A model generated the notes under the pieces. It saw only the letters and a list, made by a program, of their open reading frames with translations, was not told where the DNA came from and made no database searches. From positions 2,297,501-2,361,500 of the forward strand of contig NZ_CP077087.1 in NCBI RefSeq assembly GCF_014268495.2: DNA of 64,000 bases. Direction: 5' to 3'. The stretch is from Pseudomonas monsensis (GTDB lineage Bacteria > Pseudomonadota > Gammaproteobacteria > Pseudomonadales > Pseudomonadaceae). A program made the position numbers and the translations under genes. Every line of letters starts with the position of its first letter. The first letter of the stretch is position 1. Positions 28,468-36,082 of this stretch are shown one piece after another.

Positions 28468-29502
28468 ATGTCCGACCCTCTTACCCTCAATCAACGTTTT
28501 GTCCTTGCCTCTCGTCCTGTGGGCGCGCCGACCCCGGAAAACTTCCGCCTGGAGCGCGAAGCGTTGCCCGACCTCGAAGATGGCCAGATCCTGCTGAAAA
28601 CCCTGTACCTGTCGCTTGACCCCTATATGCGCGGACGTATGAGCGACGCCCCGTCCTACGCCGCTCCGGTACAAATCGGCGAAGTCATGACCGGTGGCGC
28701 TGTCAGCCGTGTCGAGGACTCGCGTCATCCGAAATTCCACAAGGGCGATCTGGTGGTCGGCGCCACAGGCTGGCAAAGCCACAGCATCAGTGACGGACGC
28801 AACATCATCCCGATCCCTGCCGGGCTGCCGGGCCCGTCGATGGCCCTCGGTGTGCTCGGCATGCCGGGCATGACCGCGTACATGGGGCTGATGGACATCG
28901 GTCAGCCGAAAGAGGGGGAAACCCTGGTGGTGGCCGCCGCCTCCGGCGCCGTGGGCTCGGTGGTCGGCCAGGTGGCGAAGATCAAAGGCCTGCGTGCGGT
29001 CGGTGTGGCCGGTGGGGCCGAGAAGTGTAAATACGTGGTCGAGGAACTGGGTTTCGACGCCTGCATCGATCACAAGGCGCCGGACTTTGCCGAACAGCTG
29101 GCGAAGGCGTGCCCGCAAGGCATCGACATCTATTACGAAAACGTCGGCGGTCATGTCTTCGACGCGGTGGTGCCGCTGCTCAATCCCAAGGCGCGCATTC
29201 CGTTGTGCGGGCTGATTGCCGGTTACAACGCTGCCGAAGCGCCGCAAGGCCCGGATCGCCTGCCGCTGCTGCAACGCACGTTGCTCACCAAGCGTGTGCG
29301 CATTCAGGGCTTTATCGTGTTCGATGACTACGGTGATCGTCAGCCGGAATTCATCAGCCACATGGTGCCGTGGGTGCGCGACGGCAAGGTGAAGTTCCGC
29401 GAGGACGTGGTCGAGGGCCTGGAGCAGGCGCCCGAGGCGTTTATCGGTCTGCTGGAAGGGCGCAACTTCGGCAAACTGGTGGTGAAGGTCGCCACAGACT
29501 GA
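28468..29502 (+). CDS. NADP-dependent oxidoreductase, MDR superfamily (CurA/leukotriene B4 dehydrogenase-like)
   Basis: A 344-residue medium-chain reductase without the catalytic zinc ligands. The N-terminal domain has SLDPYMRGRMSD, and the Rossmann domain has AASGAVGSVVGQVAKIKG near residue 155. VGVAGGAEKC with a downstream lysine fits NADPH binding, and YYENVGGHVFDAV is diagnostic for the PTGR/CurA group. Likely substrates are alpha,beta-unsaturated ketones or aldehydes. ATG 28468 follows ACAGGAGACGCTGAC. It is a stand-alone gene inserted between ybaB and recR. Confidence 0.88.
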   Translation: MSDPLTLNQRFVLASRPVGAPTPENFRLEREALPDLEDGQILLKTLYLSLDPYMRGRMSDAPSYAAPVQIGEVMTGGAVSRVEDSRHPKFHKGDLVVGATGWQSHSISDGRNIIPIPAGLPGPSMALGVLGMPGMTAYMGLMDIGQPKEGETLVVAAASGAVGSVVGQVAKIKGLRAVGVAGGAEKCKYVVEELGFDACIDHKAPDFAEQLAKACPQGIDIYYENVGGHVFDAVVPLLNPKARIPLCGLIAGYNAAEAPQGPDRLPLLQRTLLTKRVRIQGFIVFDDYGDRQPEFISHMVPWVRDGKVKFREDVVEGLEQAPEAFIGLLEGRNFGKLVVKVATD

Positions 29503-29568
29503 GTATTTGACGCTGGCCAGAGGCGCGGGTATAAACCGCGTCTCGTTGTTTTGTCGGACTTTTTACCC

Positions 29569-30171
29569 ATGAGCTTCAGCCCTTTGATTCGCCAACTGAT
29601 CGACGCCCTGCGAATTTTGCCGGGTGTGGGTCAGAAAACCGCCCAGCGCATGGCGTTGCAGTTGCTCGAGCGTGATCGCAGCGGCGGTACGCGCCTGGCC
29701 CAGTCCCTGAGCCAGGCCATGGAAGGGGTCGGTCATTGCCGCCAGTGCCGCACGTTGACCGAAGACGATCTGTGCCCGCAATGCGCCGATACCCGCCGCG
29801 ATGACACCTTGCTGTGTGTGGTCGAAGGGCCGATGGATGTCTACGCGGTCGAACAGACCGGGTTCCGTGGACGCTACTTCGTGCTCAAGGGGCATCTGTC
29901 GCCGCTCGATGGCCTTGGGCCTGAGGCCATCGGCATTCCGCAATTGATAACGCGAATTGAAGAGGCGGGCACGTTTACCGAGGTCATCCTCGCCACCAAC
30001 CCGACGGTGGAAGGTGAAGCCACGGCGCATTACATCGCGCAGCTTCTCGCCAACAAAGGCCTGATCGCTTCGCGCATTGCTCACGGCGTGCCGTTGGGTG
30101 GTGAGCTGGAGCTGGTCGATGGCGGGACGCTGGCGCATTCGTTTGCCGGGCGTAAGCCGATTTCCCTCTGA
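29569..30171 (+). CDS. recR: recombination mediator protein RecR
   Basis: A 200-residue protein of the RecFOR pathway that helps load RecA at gaps. It has a helix-hairpin-helix (LRILPGVGQKTAQRMALQLL), a four-Cys zinc finger (CRQCRTLTEDDLCPQC) and a Toprim domain (VVEGPMDVYAVEQTG, ILATNPTVEGEATAHYI). The start at ATG 29569 (MSFSPLIRQL) is canonical; TTG 29551 is an upstream alternative. Confidence 0.95.
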   Translation: MSFSPLIRQLIDALRILPGVGQKTAQRMALQLLERDRSGGTRLAQSLSQAMEGVGHCRQCRTLTEDDLCPQCADTRRDDTLLCVVEGPMDVYAVEQTGFRGRYFVLKGHLSPLDGLGPEAIGIPQLITRIEEAGTFTEVILATNPTVEGEATAHYIAQLLANKGLIASRIAHGVPLGGELELVDGGTLAHSFAGRKPISL

Positions 30172-30189
30172 TATTTGTATGGCCTGATC

Positions 30190-30290
30190 TGGCCTCATCG
30201 CAGGCGGACCAGCTCCCACAGTGATTTGTGTTGATCACCAAACAGGGTGAACATCTCCGGACCTGTGGGCGCTGGCGTGCCAGCAATGAC
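30190..30290. repeat. degenerate REP of the CTGGCTTGCCAGC family
   Basis: CCAGCTCCCACAGTGATTTG and CTGTGGGCGCTGGCGTGCCAGC lie in inverted orientation between recR and the acyl-CoA dehydrogenase. The left arm is shortened compared with the copies at 31543-31650 and 54718-54817. Confidence 0.55.
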
Positions 30291-30377
30291 CCCCCGGTTT
30301 CCCTGGTTTGCACAATCTTGTTGAAAACCAAGCAAGCGCTCGGTTAAGTTCGGCGAACCCTCTAGTGGAGTTTGCCC

Positions 30378-31526
30378 ATGCCTGCCTTCCACGAATACTT
30401 CGACCCCAGCCACCAAATGGTCCGCGACAGCGTCAGACGTTTTGTCGAACGCGAGATCCTGCCGGATATTGATGCGTGGGAAGAAGCCGAAAGCTTCCCC
30501 CGTGAGTTGTACCTGAAGGCCGGGGCGGCGGGGATTCTCGGCATCGGTTATCCCGAAGCGCTGGGTGGCAGCCACGAAGGCGATCTGTTCGCCAAGGTCG
30601 CCGCCAGTGAGGAGTTGATGCGCTGTGGCTCTGGCGGCCTGGTGGCGGGGCTGGGTTCGCTGGATATCGGCTTGCCGCCGATCGTCAAATGGGCGCGGCC
30701 CGAAGTCCGTGATCGCGTGGTGCCACAGGTGCTCAGCGGCGAGAAAATCAGCGCCCTGGCCATCACCGAGCCCGGTGGCGGCTCCGACGTCGCCAACCTG
30801 CAAACCCGTGCTGTGCGTGACGGCGAGTTCTACCGCGTCAGCGGCTGCAAGACGTTCATTACCAGCGGCGTGCGCGCCGATTTCTACACCGTGGCGGTGC
30901 GCACCGGCGCGCCGGGTTTCGGCGGTATCAGCCTGTTGCTGATCGAGAAGGGCACGCCCGGTTTCACCGTTGGCCGCCAACTGAAGAAAATGGGCTGGTG
31001 GGCGTCGGACACGGCTGAACTGTTTTTCGACGATTGTCGCGTGCCGCTGGCGAACCTGATCGGCGCCGAGAACATGGGCTTCGCCTGCATCATGGGCAAC
31101 TTCCAGAGCGAGCGCCTGGCGTTGGCACTGATGGCCAACATGACCTCACAGCTGGCGCTGGAAGAGGCCCTGAAGTGGGCGCGCGAGCGTGAGGCGTTTG
31201 GTAAACCGATCGGCAAGTTTCAAGTGATCAAGCATCGCCTCGCCGAAATGGCCACGGCGCTGGAGGTCTCGCGGGAGTTCACCTATCTGCAGGCGGCGAA
31301 GATGGCGGCGGGGCAGAGTGTGATCAAGGAGATTTCCATGGCAAAAAATTTTGCCACGGACACGTCGGACCGGATCACCACCGAGGCGGTGCAGATTCTT
31401 GGCGGGTTGGGTTATATGCGCGAGAGCCTGGTGGAGCGGCTGTATCGGGATAACCGCATCTTGTCGATTGGCGGCGGGACGCGGGAGGTGATGAACGAAA
31501 TCATCAGCAAGCAGATGGGGCTTTGA
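30378..31526 (+). CDS. acyl-CoA dehydrogenase
   Basis: A 382-residue FAD enzyme that introduces a trans-2 double bond into acyl-CoAs. ALAITEPGGGSDVANLQT is the first family signature, and QILGGLGYMRESLVERLYRD carries the FAD-binding part of the second. The usual catalytic Glu of the IYEGT motif is glycine here (SIGGGTREV), as in long-chain and isovaleryl-CoA dehydrogenases. The base is then probably Glu245 in FQSERLALAL. ATG 30378 is chosen; TTG 30372 is possible. The gene appears monocistronic. Confidence 0.9.
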   Translation: MPAFHEYFDPSHQMVRDSVRRFVEREILPDIDAWEEAESFPRELYLKAGAAGILGIGYPEALGGSHEGDLFAKVAASEELMRCGSGGLVAGLGSLDIGLPPIVKWARPEVRDRVVPQVLSGEKISALAITEPGGGSDVANLQTRAVRDGEFYRVSGCKTFITSGVRADFYTVAVRTGAPGFGGISLLLIEKGTPGFTVGRQLKKMGWWASDTAELFFDDCRVPLANLIGAENMGFACIMGNFQSERLALALMANMTSQLALEEALKWAREREAFGKPIGKFQVIKHRLAEMATALEVSREFTYLQAAKMAAGQSVIKEISMAKNFATDTSDRITTEAVQILGGLGYMRESLVERLYRDNRILSIGGGTREVMNEIISKQMGL

Positions 31527-31542
31527 ATTGTTGGTGAAGCCG

Positions 31543-31650
31543 CTGGCGCCATCGCTGGCAAGCCAGCTCCCACAGGGTTTTGGCGCGTACACAATATTTG
31601 TGAACGACTGAAATCACTGTGGGCGCTGGCTTGCCAGCAATGGCGTCAGT
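31543..31650. repeat. REP pair, CTGGCTTGCCAGC family
   Basis: CGCCATCGCTGGCAAGCCAG...CTCCCACAG and CTGTGGGCGCTGGCTTGCCAGC...AATGGCG in inverted orientation, between convergent genes (acyl-CoA dehydrogenase and apt). Confidence 0.8.
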
Positions 31651-31661
31651 GGGGGCGCCGC

Positions 31662-32210
31662 TTACTTGTCAGTCAGGGCAAACTGCGTCAGGCAGAACGT
31701 CGGGATGCCCATGTCCTCAAGTCGCTGCGAACCCCCAAGCTCCGGCAAATCAATGATCGCCGCCGCCTCATGCACCCGCGCCCCCATCCGGCGAATCAGG
31801 TTGGCCGCCGCAATCAGCGTGCCGCCGGTGGCGATTAGGTCATCGAACATCACCACCGAATCACCCTCGCACAGGCTGTCGGCATGCACTTCGAGGAACG
31901 CTTCGCCGTACTCCGTCGCATAACCTTCGGCCAACACGTCCGCCGGCAGCTTGCCTTGCTTGCGGAACAGCACCAGCGGCTTGTTCAGTTGATAGGCCAG
32001 TACCGAACCGATCAGAAAACCACGGGCGTCCATCGCGCCGATGTGGGTGAAGTCGGCTTCGACATAGCGGTGGGCGAAGCTGTCCATCACCAGGCGCAGG
32101 GCCGTTGGCGACTGGAACAACGGGGTGATGTCGCGAAAGATCACGCCCGGTTTCGGGAAGTCGATCACGGGGCGGATCAAGGATTTGATGTCGAAGGAGT
32201 CGAAGACCAT
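31662..32210 (-). CDS. apt: adenine phosphoribosyltransferase
   Basis: A 182-residue purine salvage enzyme making AMP from adenine and PRPP. The PRPP-binding signature VVMFDDLIATGGTL and the type I motif around GAMDARGFLIGSVLA are present. The start is taken at ATG 32210 (MVFDSFDIKSLIRPVIDFP). The frame extends nine codons upstream but the conserved start is clear. It lies downstream of anr on the same strand with a 78-base gap. Confidence 0.94.
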   Translation of the reverse strand: MVFDSFDIKSLIRPVIDFPKPGVIFRDITPLFQSPTALRLVMDSFAHRYVEADFTHIGAMDARGFLIGSVLAYQLNKPLVLFRKQGKLPADVLAEGYATEYGEAFLEVHADSLCEGDSVVMFDDLIATGGTLIAAANLIRRMGARVHEAAAIIDLPELGGSQRLEDMGIPTFCLTQFALTDK

Positions 32211-32288
32211 CGTCGAGGTGTCCTGGCAGGGCTGCAAACGGCGCAGTATACCCGCGGCTGAAACGGTTCGCTCGGCCGCGGGTCGCGA

Positions 32289-33023
32289 TCAGCCTTCGAG
32301 CGAGCCGCCGGCCAGGGCGCAGAGCTGGATCGGGTCGAGGATATGAATCTCTTTGCCTTCGGCAGCAATCAGTTCGTTCTGCTGGAAGCGCGTGAATACC
32401 CGCGAGACGGTTTCCACGGCCAGCCCCAGGTAGTTGCCGATTTCATTGCGCGACATGCTCAAGCGGAACTGATTGGCCGAGAAGCCGCGGGCGCGGAAGC
32501 GTGCCGACAGATTGACCAGGAACGTCGCGATGCGCTCATCGGCGGTTTTTTTCGACAGCAGCAACATCATTTGCTGATCGTCGCGGATTTCCCGGCTCAT
32601 CACGCGCATCAACTGGCGGCGCAACTGCGGCAGCTGCAGGGCCAATTCGTCGAGGCGTTCGAAAGGAATTTCGCAGACGGAGGTGGTTTCCAGCGCCTGG
32701 GCGGACACCGGGTGCTTCTCGGTGTCCATGCCGGACAGGCCAACCAGCTCGCTCGGCAGGTGGAAGCCGGTCAGCTGTTCTTCGCCGGTGTCGCTCAGGC
32801 TGAAGGTCTTCAAGGCGCCGGAGCGTACTGCATAAACGGAATCGAACGTGTCGCCCTGGCGGAACAGGAACTCGCCTTTTTTCAACGGGCGACCGCGTTT
32901 AACAATTTCGTCCAGCGCATCCATGTCTTCCAGATTCAGAGAAAGTGGCAGGCAAAGAGGGGCCAGGCTGCAATCCTTGCAATGGGCCTGGTTGTGAGCG
33001 CGCAGTTTTACTGGCTCAGACAT
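32289..33023 (-). CDS. anr: anaerobic regulator Anr (FNR family)
   Basis: A 244-residue oxygen-sensing CRP/FNR activator. Cluster cysteines are C15, C18, C24 and C117, so it can carry an oxygen-labile [4Fe-4S]. A cyclic-nucleotide-type beta roll covers about 30-150. The HTH recognition region is MSRNEIGNYLGLAVETVSRVFTRF, matching FNR's E-x-x-S-R pattern for TTGAT half-sites. It is the expected controller of the ANR-type boxes seen near hemN, ccoG, ccoN-1 and ccoN-2. It diverges from the unknown gene at 33178. Confidence 0.95.
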   Translation of the reverse strand: MSEPVKLRAHNQAHCKDCSLAPLCLPLSLNLEDMDALDEIVKRGRPLKKGEFLFRQGDTFDSVYAVRSGALKTFSLSDTGEEQLTGFHLPSELVGLSGMDTEKHPVSAQALETTSVCEIPFERLDELALQLPQLRRQLMRVMSREIRDDQQMMLLLSKKTADERIATFLVNLSARFRARGFSANQFRLSMSRNEIGNYLGLAVETVSRVFTRFQQNELIAAEGKEIHILDPIQLCALAGGSLEG

Positions 33024-33177
33024 TTCTTAAATCCTTGTGGGAAAACACACATAAGCCGTAAGGGTAACTCACGGGAGGACATTCAGGCCAGTCTGAGGCG
33101 ACTTTGTCCTGCAGCCATAAAGCCGCAGCACCTGCAGCCGATAATCAGGTATCAACGCGCATACAAGGAACCCGTCG

Positions 33178-33660
33178 ATGGCCGCCATTGGCACGCTTAA
33201 CCCCGGTAGCAGTGGCGTAGCGTCGTTGCTGGACACCTCGCGAGCCGCGACCGGCGACGAACAGGAGGCCGGCACCTCGCTATTGGCAACCCCGACCTTG
33301 GTCGAAGGCATCAAAGTGTCGCTGTCCGGTGCCGCCATCGAAAAGTCCGCCGGCGCCGGCGGCGATAACCGCGACATCGAAGAGAGCGGCCTGCCGGAGA
33401 ACATTCAGCAATTGCTGAAGATGATCCGCCAGTTGCAACAACAGATCGCCGAAAAAAATGCGCGGATCAAAGCGGTCATGGCCGACAAGACCCTGTCCAC
33501 CGAAGTGAAACTCGCCAAACTCGCCGCGCTCAAAGGCGCCATCGCGGCACTGAACAACGGTTTGATCACCGCCAACCTGTCCCTGTCCAAGGTCATGAAC
33601 CAGTCGAACCTGACCCCGGAGCAGACCATGAAAACCGCCGCGCTGCTGATGAAAAACTAA
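33178..33660 (+). CDS. conserved hypothetical protein between anr and hemN
   Basis: A 160-residue protein I do not recognise. The N-terminal ~75 residues are Gly/Ser/Ala-rich and probably disordered. Residues ~76-110 (NIQQLLKMIRQLQQQIAEKN) look like a coiled coil and the C-terminus is helical. No signal peptide, metal site or enzyme motif is visible. Its stop codon overlaps that of hemN on the other strand (33657-33660). The same position between anr and hemN is, as I recall, also occupied by an uncharacterised gene in P. aeruginosa, which suggests a conserved link with low-oxygen physiology. Confidence 0.75.
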   Translation: MAAIGTLNPGSSGVASLLDTSRAATGDEQEAGTSLLATPTLVEGIKVSLSGAAIEKSAGAGGDNRDIEESGLPENIQQLLKMIRQLQQQIAEKNARIKAVMADKTLSTEVKLAKLAALKGAIAALNNGLITANLSLSKVMNQSNLTPEQTMKTAALLMKN

Positions 33661-35039
33661 ATCACCCGCGAGAAGCGCTGACGGTTCTGGTGTTCCAGGT
33701 AGGCGTCGAAGACCATGCACACCGAGCGCACCAACAGACGTCCGGCTGGCAGGACGTCGATCCGCTCACGTTGCAGGCTGATCAGGCCATCGTCGGCCAT
33801 GCCTTGCAGTTGTGGCCACAGCGCGCCGAAATAGCCCTGGAAATCAATGTTGAATGGCTGCTCGATATCGGCGAATACCAGGCTGAAGTTGCAGATCAGC
33901 TGCTGAATCACTGCGCGGCGCAGACGGTCATCGGCGTTGCACACCAAGCCACGGCTGGTCGCCAGTTGCGCGGCGGCGAGGGTGTTCTGGTAGTGGCTGA
34001 GATCGCTGCTGTTCTGGCAGTACAGGTCGCCAATCTGACTGATCGCGGAAACCCCTAGCCCGATCAGGTCGCAGTGACCGTGGGTGGTGTAGCCCTGGAA
34101 GTTGCGTTGAAGGGTTTCTTCTTCCTGGGCAATCGCCAGTTCATCGTCGGGCAGGGCAAAGTGATCCATGCCGATGTAGCGGTAACCGGCGGCGGTCAGT
34201 TGTTCGATGGTGCGCTGCAGCATTTCCAGTTTCTGCGCCGGGCTCGGCAGCTCGTTGCCGTTGATGCGCCGCTGCGGCATGAAGCGTTCCGGCAGGTGCG
34301 CATAGTTGAACACCGAGAGCCGGTCCGGTTGCAGGCTGATGACTTCCTCGACCGTGCGGGCGAAATTCTCCGGGGTCTGTTTCGGCAAGCCATAAATCAG
34401 GTCGATGTTGATCGAGCGAAACTGCAGGGTGCGCGCCGCGTCGATCACTGCACGGGTTTCTTCAAGGCTTTGCAGGCGATTGACCGCGCGCTGCACCGCC
34501 GGGTCGAGGTCTTGCAGGCCGATGCTGACCCGGTTGAACCCCAGTTCGCGCAGCAGGCCCATGGTCGACCAGTCGGCTTCGCGCGGGTCGATTTCGATGC
34601 CGTAATCGCCCGAGTCGTCATCCAGCAGATTGAAGTGCTTGCGCAGGTGCGCCATCAACTGCCGCAGTTCGTCGTGGCTGAGAAAGGTCGGCGTGCCGCC
34701 ACCAAAGTGCAGTTGCTCGACCTTTTGTGCCGGGTCGAGGTGGCAGGCGATCAACTGGATTTCCTGCTCCAGACGTTGCAGGTACGGCAGGGCACGGCCG
34801 CGATCCTTGGTGATGACCTTGTTGCAGGCGCAGTAGTAGCAAATGTTCGCGCAGAACGGCACGTGCACATACAGCGACAACGGGCGCAGGGCCTTGCGGC
34901 TGTCGCGCAGGGCATGGAACAGATCGAACGTGCCGACCTGACTGTGAAATTGCACGGCCGTCGGATACGAGGTGTAGCGCGGCCCCGCCAGGTCGTAGCG
35001 GCGGATCAGATCAGTGTCCCAACGAATGGCGTCGAGCAT
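33657..35039 (-). CDS. hemN: oxygen-independent coproporphyrinogen III oxidase HemN
   Basis: A 460-residue radical-SAM enzyme that decarboxylates coproporphyrinogen III to protoporphyrinogen IX without oxygen, sustaining heme synthesis in low oxygen. The [4Fe-4S]/SAM cysteines are C63, C67 and C70 in PFCANICYYCAC, and GGGTPTFLS and GLPKQTPENF follow. ATG 35039 gives the canonical MLDAIRWDTDLIRRYD start. A perfect TTGAT-TTGC-ATCAA site lies 64 bases upstream, consistent with ANR activation. Confidence 0.95.
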   Translation of the reverse strand: MLDAIRWDTDLIRRYDLAGPRYTSYPTAVQFHSQVGTFDLFHALRDSRKALRPLSLYVHVPFCANICYYCACNKVITKDRGRALPYLQRLEQEIQLIACHLDPAQKVEQLHFGGGTPTFLSHDELRQLMAHLRKHFNLLDDDSGDYGIEIDPREADWSTMGLLRELGFNRVSIGLQDLDPAVQRAVNRLQSLEETRAVIDAARTLQFRSINIDLIYGLPKQTPENFARTVEEVISLQPDRLSVFNYAHLPERFMPQRRINGNELPSPAQKLEMLQRTIEQLTAAGYRYIGMDHFALPDDELAIAQEEETLQRNFQGYTTHGHCDLIGLGVSAISQIGDLYCQNSSDLSHYQNTLAAAQLATSRGLVCNADDRLRRAVIQQLICNFSLVFADIEQPFNIDFQGYFGALWPQLQGMADDGLISLQRERIDVLPAGRLLVRSVCMVFDAYLEHQNRQRFSRVI

Positions 35040-35102
35040 GCGGGCATTCCCCCGGATAGGCTGGCAGTGTGGCGAGTCTATCGAGGTGCGGCGAGAGGGC
35101 TC

Positions 35103-35116
35103 TTGATTTGCATCAA
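35103..35116. promoter_or_regulatory. ANR/FNR box upstream of hemN
   Basis: TTGAT-TTGC-ATCAA, a perfect match to the FNR/ANR consensus TTGAT-N4-ATCAA, ends 64 bases before the hemN start codon. Confidence 0.85.
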
Positions 35117-35138
35117 CGGGTGCGAGGAGTCACCGCTT

Positions 35139-35170
35139 TTGTGGTGAGGGCGCTTGCTCCCTCGCCACAG
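35139..35170. terminator. hairpin after the TauE/SafE-like gene (single REP-like)
   Basis: TTGTGGTGAGGG-CGCTTG-CTCCCTCGCCACAG is an imperfect inverted repeat immediately after the stop at 35172 on the minus strand. It resembles a single REP of the GTGGCGAGGGAGC type and may protect or end the cco assembly transcript. Confidence 0.5.
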
Positions 35171-35171
35171 G

Positions 35172-35855
35172 TCAGTGGCCCATGAGCCAATGCTGATGCG
35201 GCCCCGGCAAGGTCCAGATACCGAAGACAATCACCAGCAAACCGCCGGCCATGCGCACGCTGCGCTTGCGCAGCAGCGCGGTCACCCGTTCCGCCGCCAG
35301 CCCCGTGGCGAGCAACACCGGCCATGTCCCCAGCCCGAACGCCAGCATCAACAGCGCACTGTCGAGCGCATTGCCCTGACTCGCCGACCACAGCAACGTG
35401 CTGTAAACCAGCCCGCAGGGCAGCCAGCCCCACAAGGCGCCGAGCAATAGTGCACGAGGCAGGCTCGACACCGGCAACAAGCGGTTGGCCACCGGTTGAA
35501 TGTAGCGCCACAACCCACGGCCGAGGCTTTCGATACGGGTGAGGCCGCTCCACCATCCCGCCAGATACAAGCCCATCGCGATCAGCAGCAACCCGGCCAG
35601 CACCCGCATAAACAACGCGGCAGGACTATTGGCCACGGCCCAGCCGGCCAGCCCGATAAGCAACCCGGCCGTTGCGTAACTGAGGATTCGTCCAAGGTTG
35701 TACGCCAGCAGCAAGCGAAAACGCCGGCTGCGCTGTTCCTTGGGAATCGCCAGCGTCAGCGCGCCCATCAAACCGCCGCACATCCCCAGGCAATGGCCGC
35801 CGCCGAGCAGGCCGAGGATCAGTGCCGACACCAGCAGGGGCGCCAGTTCAAGCAT
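35172..35855 (-). CDS. TauE/SafE-like (UreH-type) membrane protein in the cco assembly cluster
   Basis: A 227-residue inner-membrane protein with about six helices. The N-terminal GGGHCLGMCGGLMGAL is a Cys/His-containing motif typical of the SafE/UreH-like group. Genes of this type commonly follow ccoS, and the His/Cys motif would suit metal handling, so a role in copper supply to cbb3 oxidase is an inference. It overlaps ccoS by 8 bases, indicating coupling. Confidence 0.82.
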   Translation of the reverse strand: MLELAPLLVSALILGLLGGGHCLGMCGGLMGALTLAIPKEQRSRRFRLLLAYNLGRILSYATAGLLIGLAGWAVANSPAALFMRVLAGLLLIAMGLYLAGWWSGLTRIESLGRGLWRYIQPVANRLLPVSSLPRALLLGALWGWLPCGLVYSTLLWSASQGNALDSALLMLAFGLGTWPVLLATGLAAERVTALLRKRSVRMAGGLLVIVFGIWTLPGPHQHWLMGH

Positions 35856-36060
35856 GAGGTGGCGCCTTGTCGTCCGGTTTGTGCGCGTTGGCTTCGTCCA
35901 CCGCCGCGGTGTGGTTCGGGTCCTGATCGTCGAACAGGATGCTGTGCGCCGGACCGTCGAGGTCGTCGTACTGGCCGCTGTCCACCGCCCAGAAGAAGAT
36001 GTACACGGCGATGGCCACGATCAGCAGGGCGGCCGGGATCATCACGTAAAGAGCTGGCAT
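35848..36060 (-). CDS. ccoS: cbb3 oxidase maturation protein CcoS
   Basis: A 70-residue protein with one N-terminal transmembrane helix (MPALYVMIPAALLIVAIAVYIFFW) followed by AVDSGQYDDLDGPAHSILFDDQ, the CcoS signature. CcoS is needed for heme and copper insertion into CcoN. Start at ATG 36060, 22 bases after the ccoI stop. An upstream in-frame start would overlap ccoI and is unlikely. Confidence 0.92.
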   Translation of the reverse strand: MPALYVMIPAALLIVAIAVYIFFWAVDSGQYDDLDGPAHSILFDDQDPNHTAAVDEANAHKPDDKAPPHA

Positions 36061-36082
36061 CGGTACTCCAGGTCCGCGCGGC

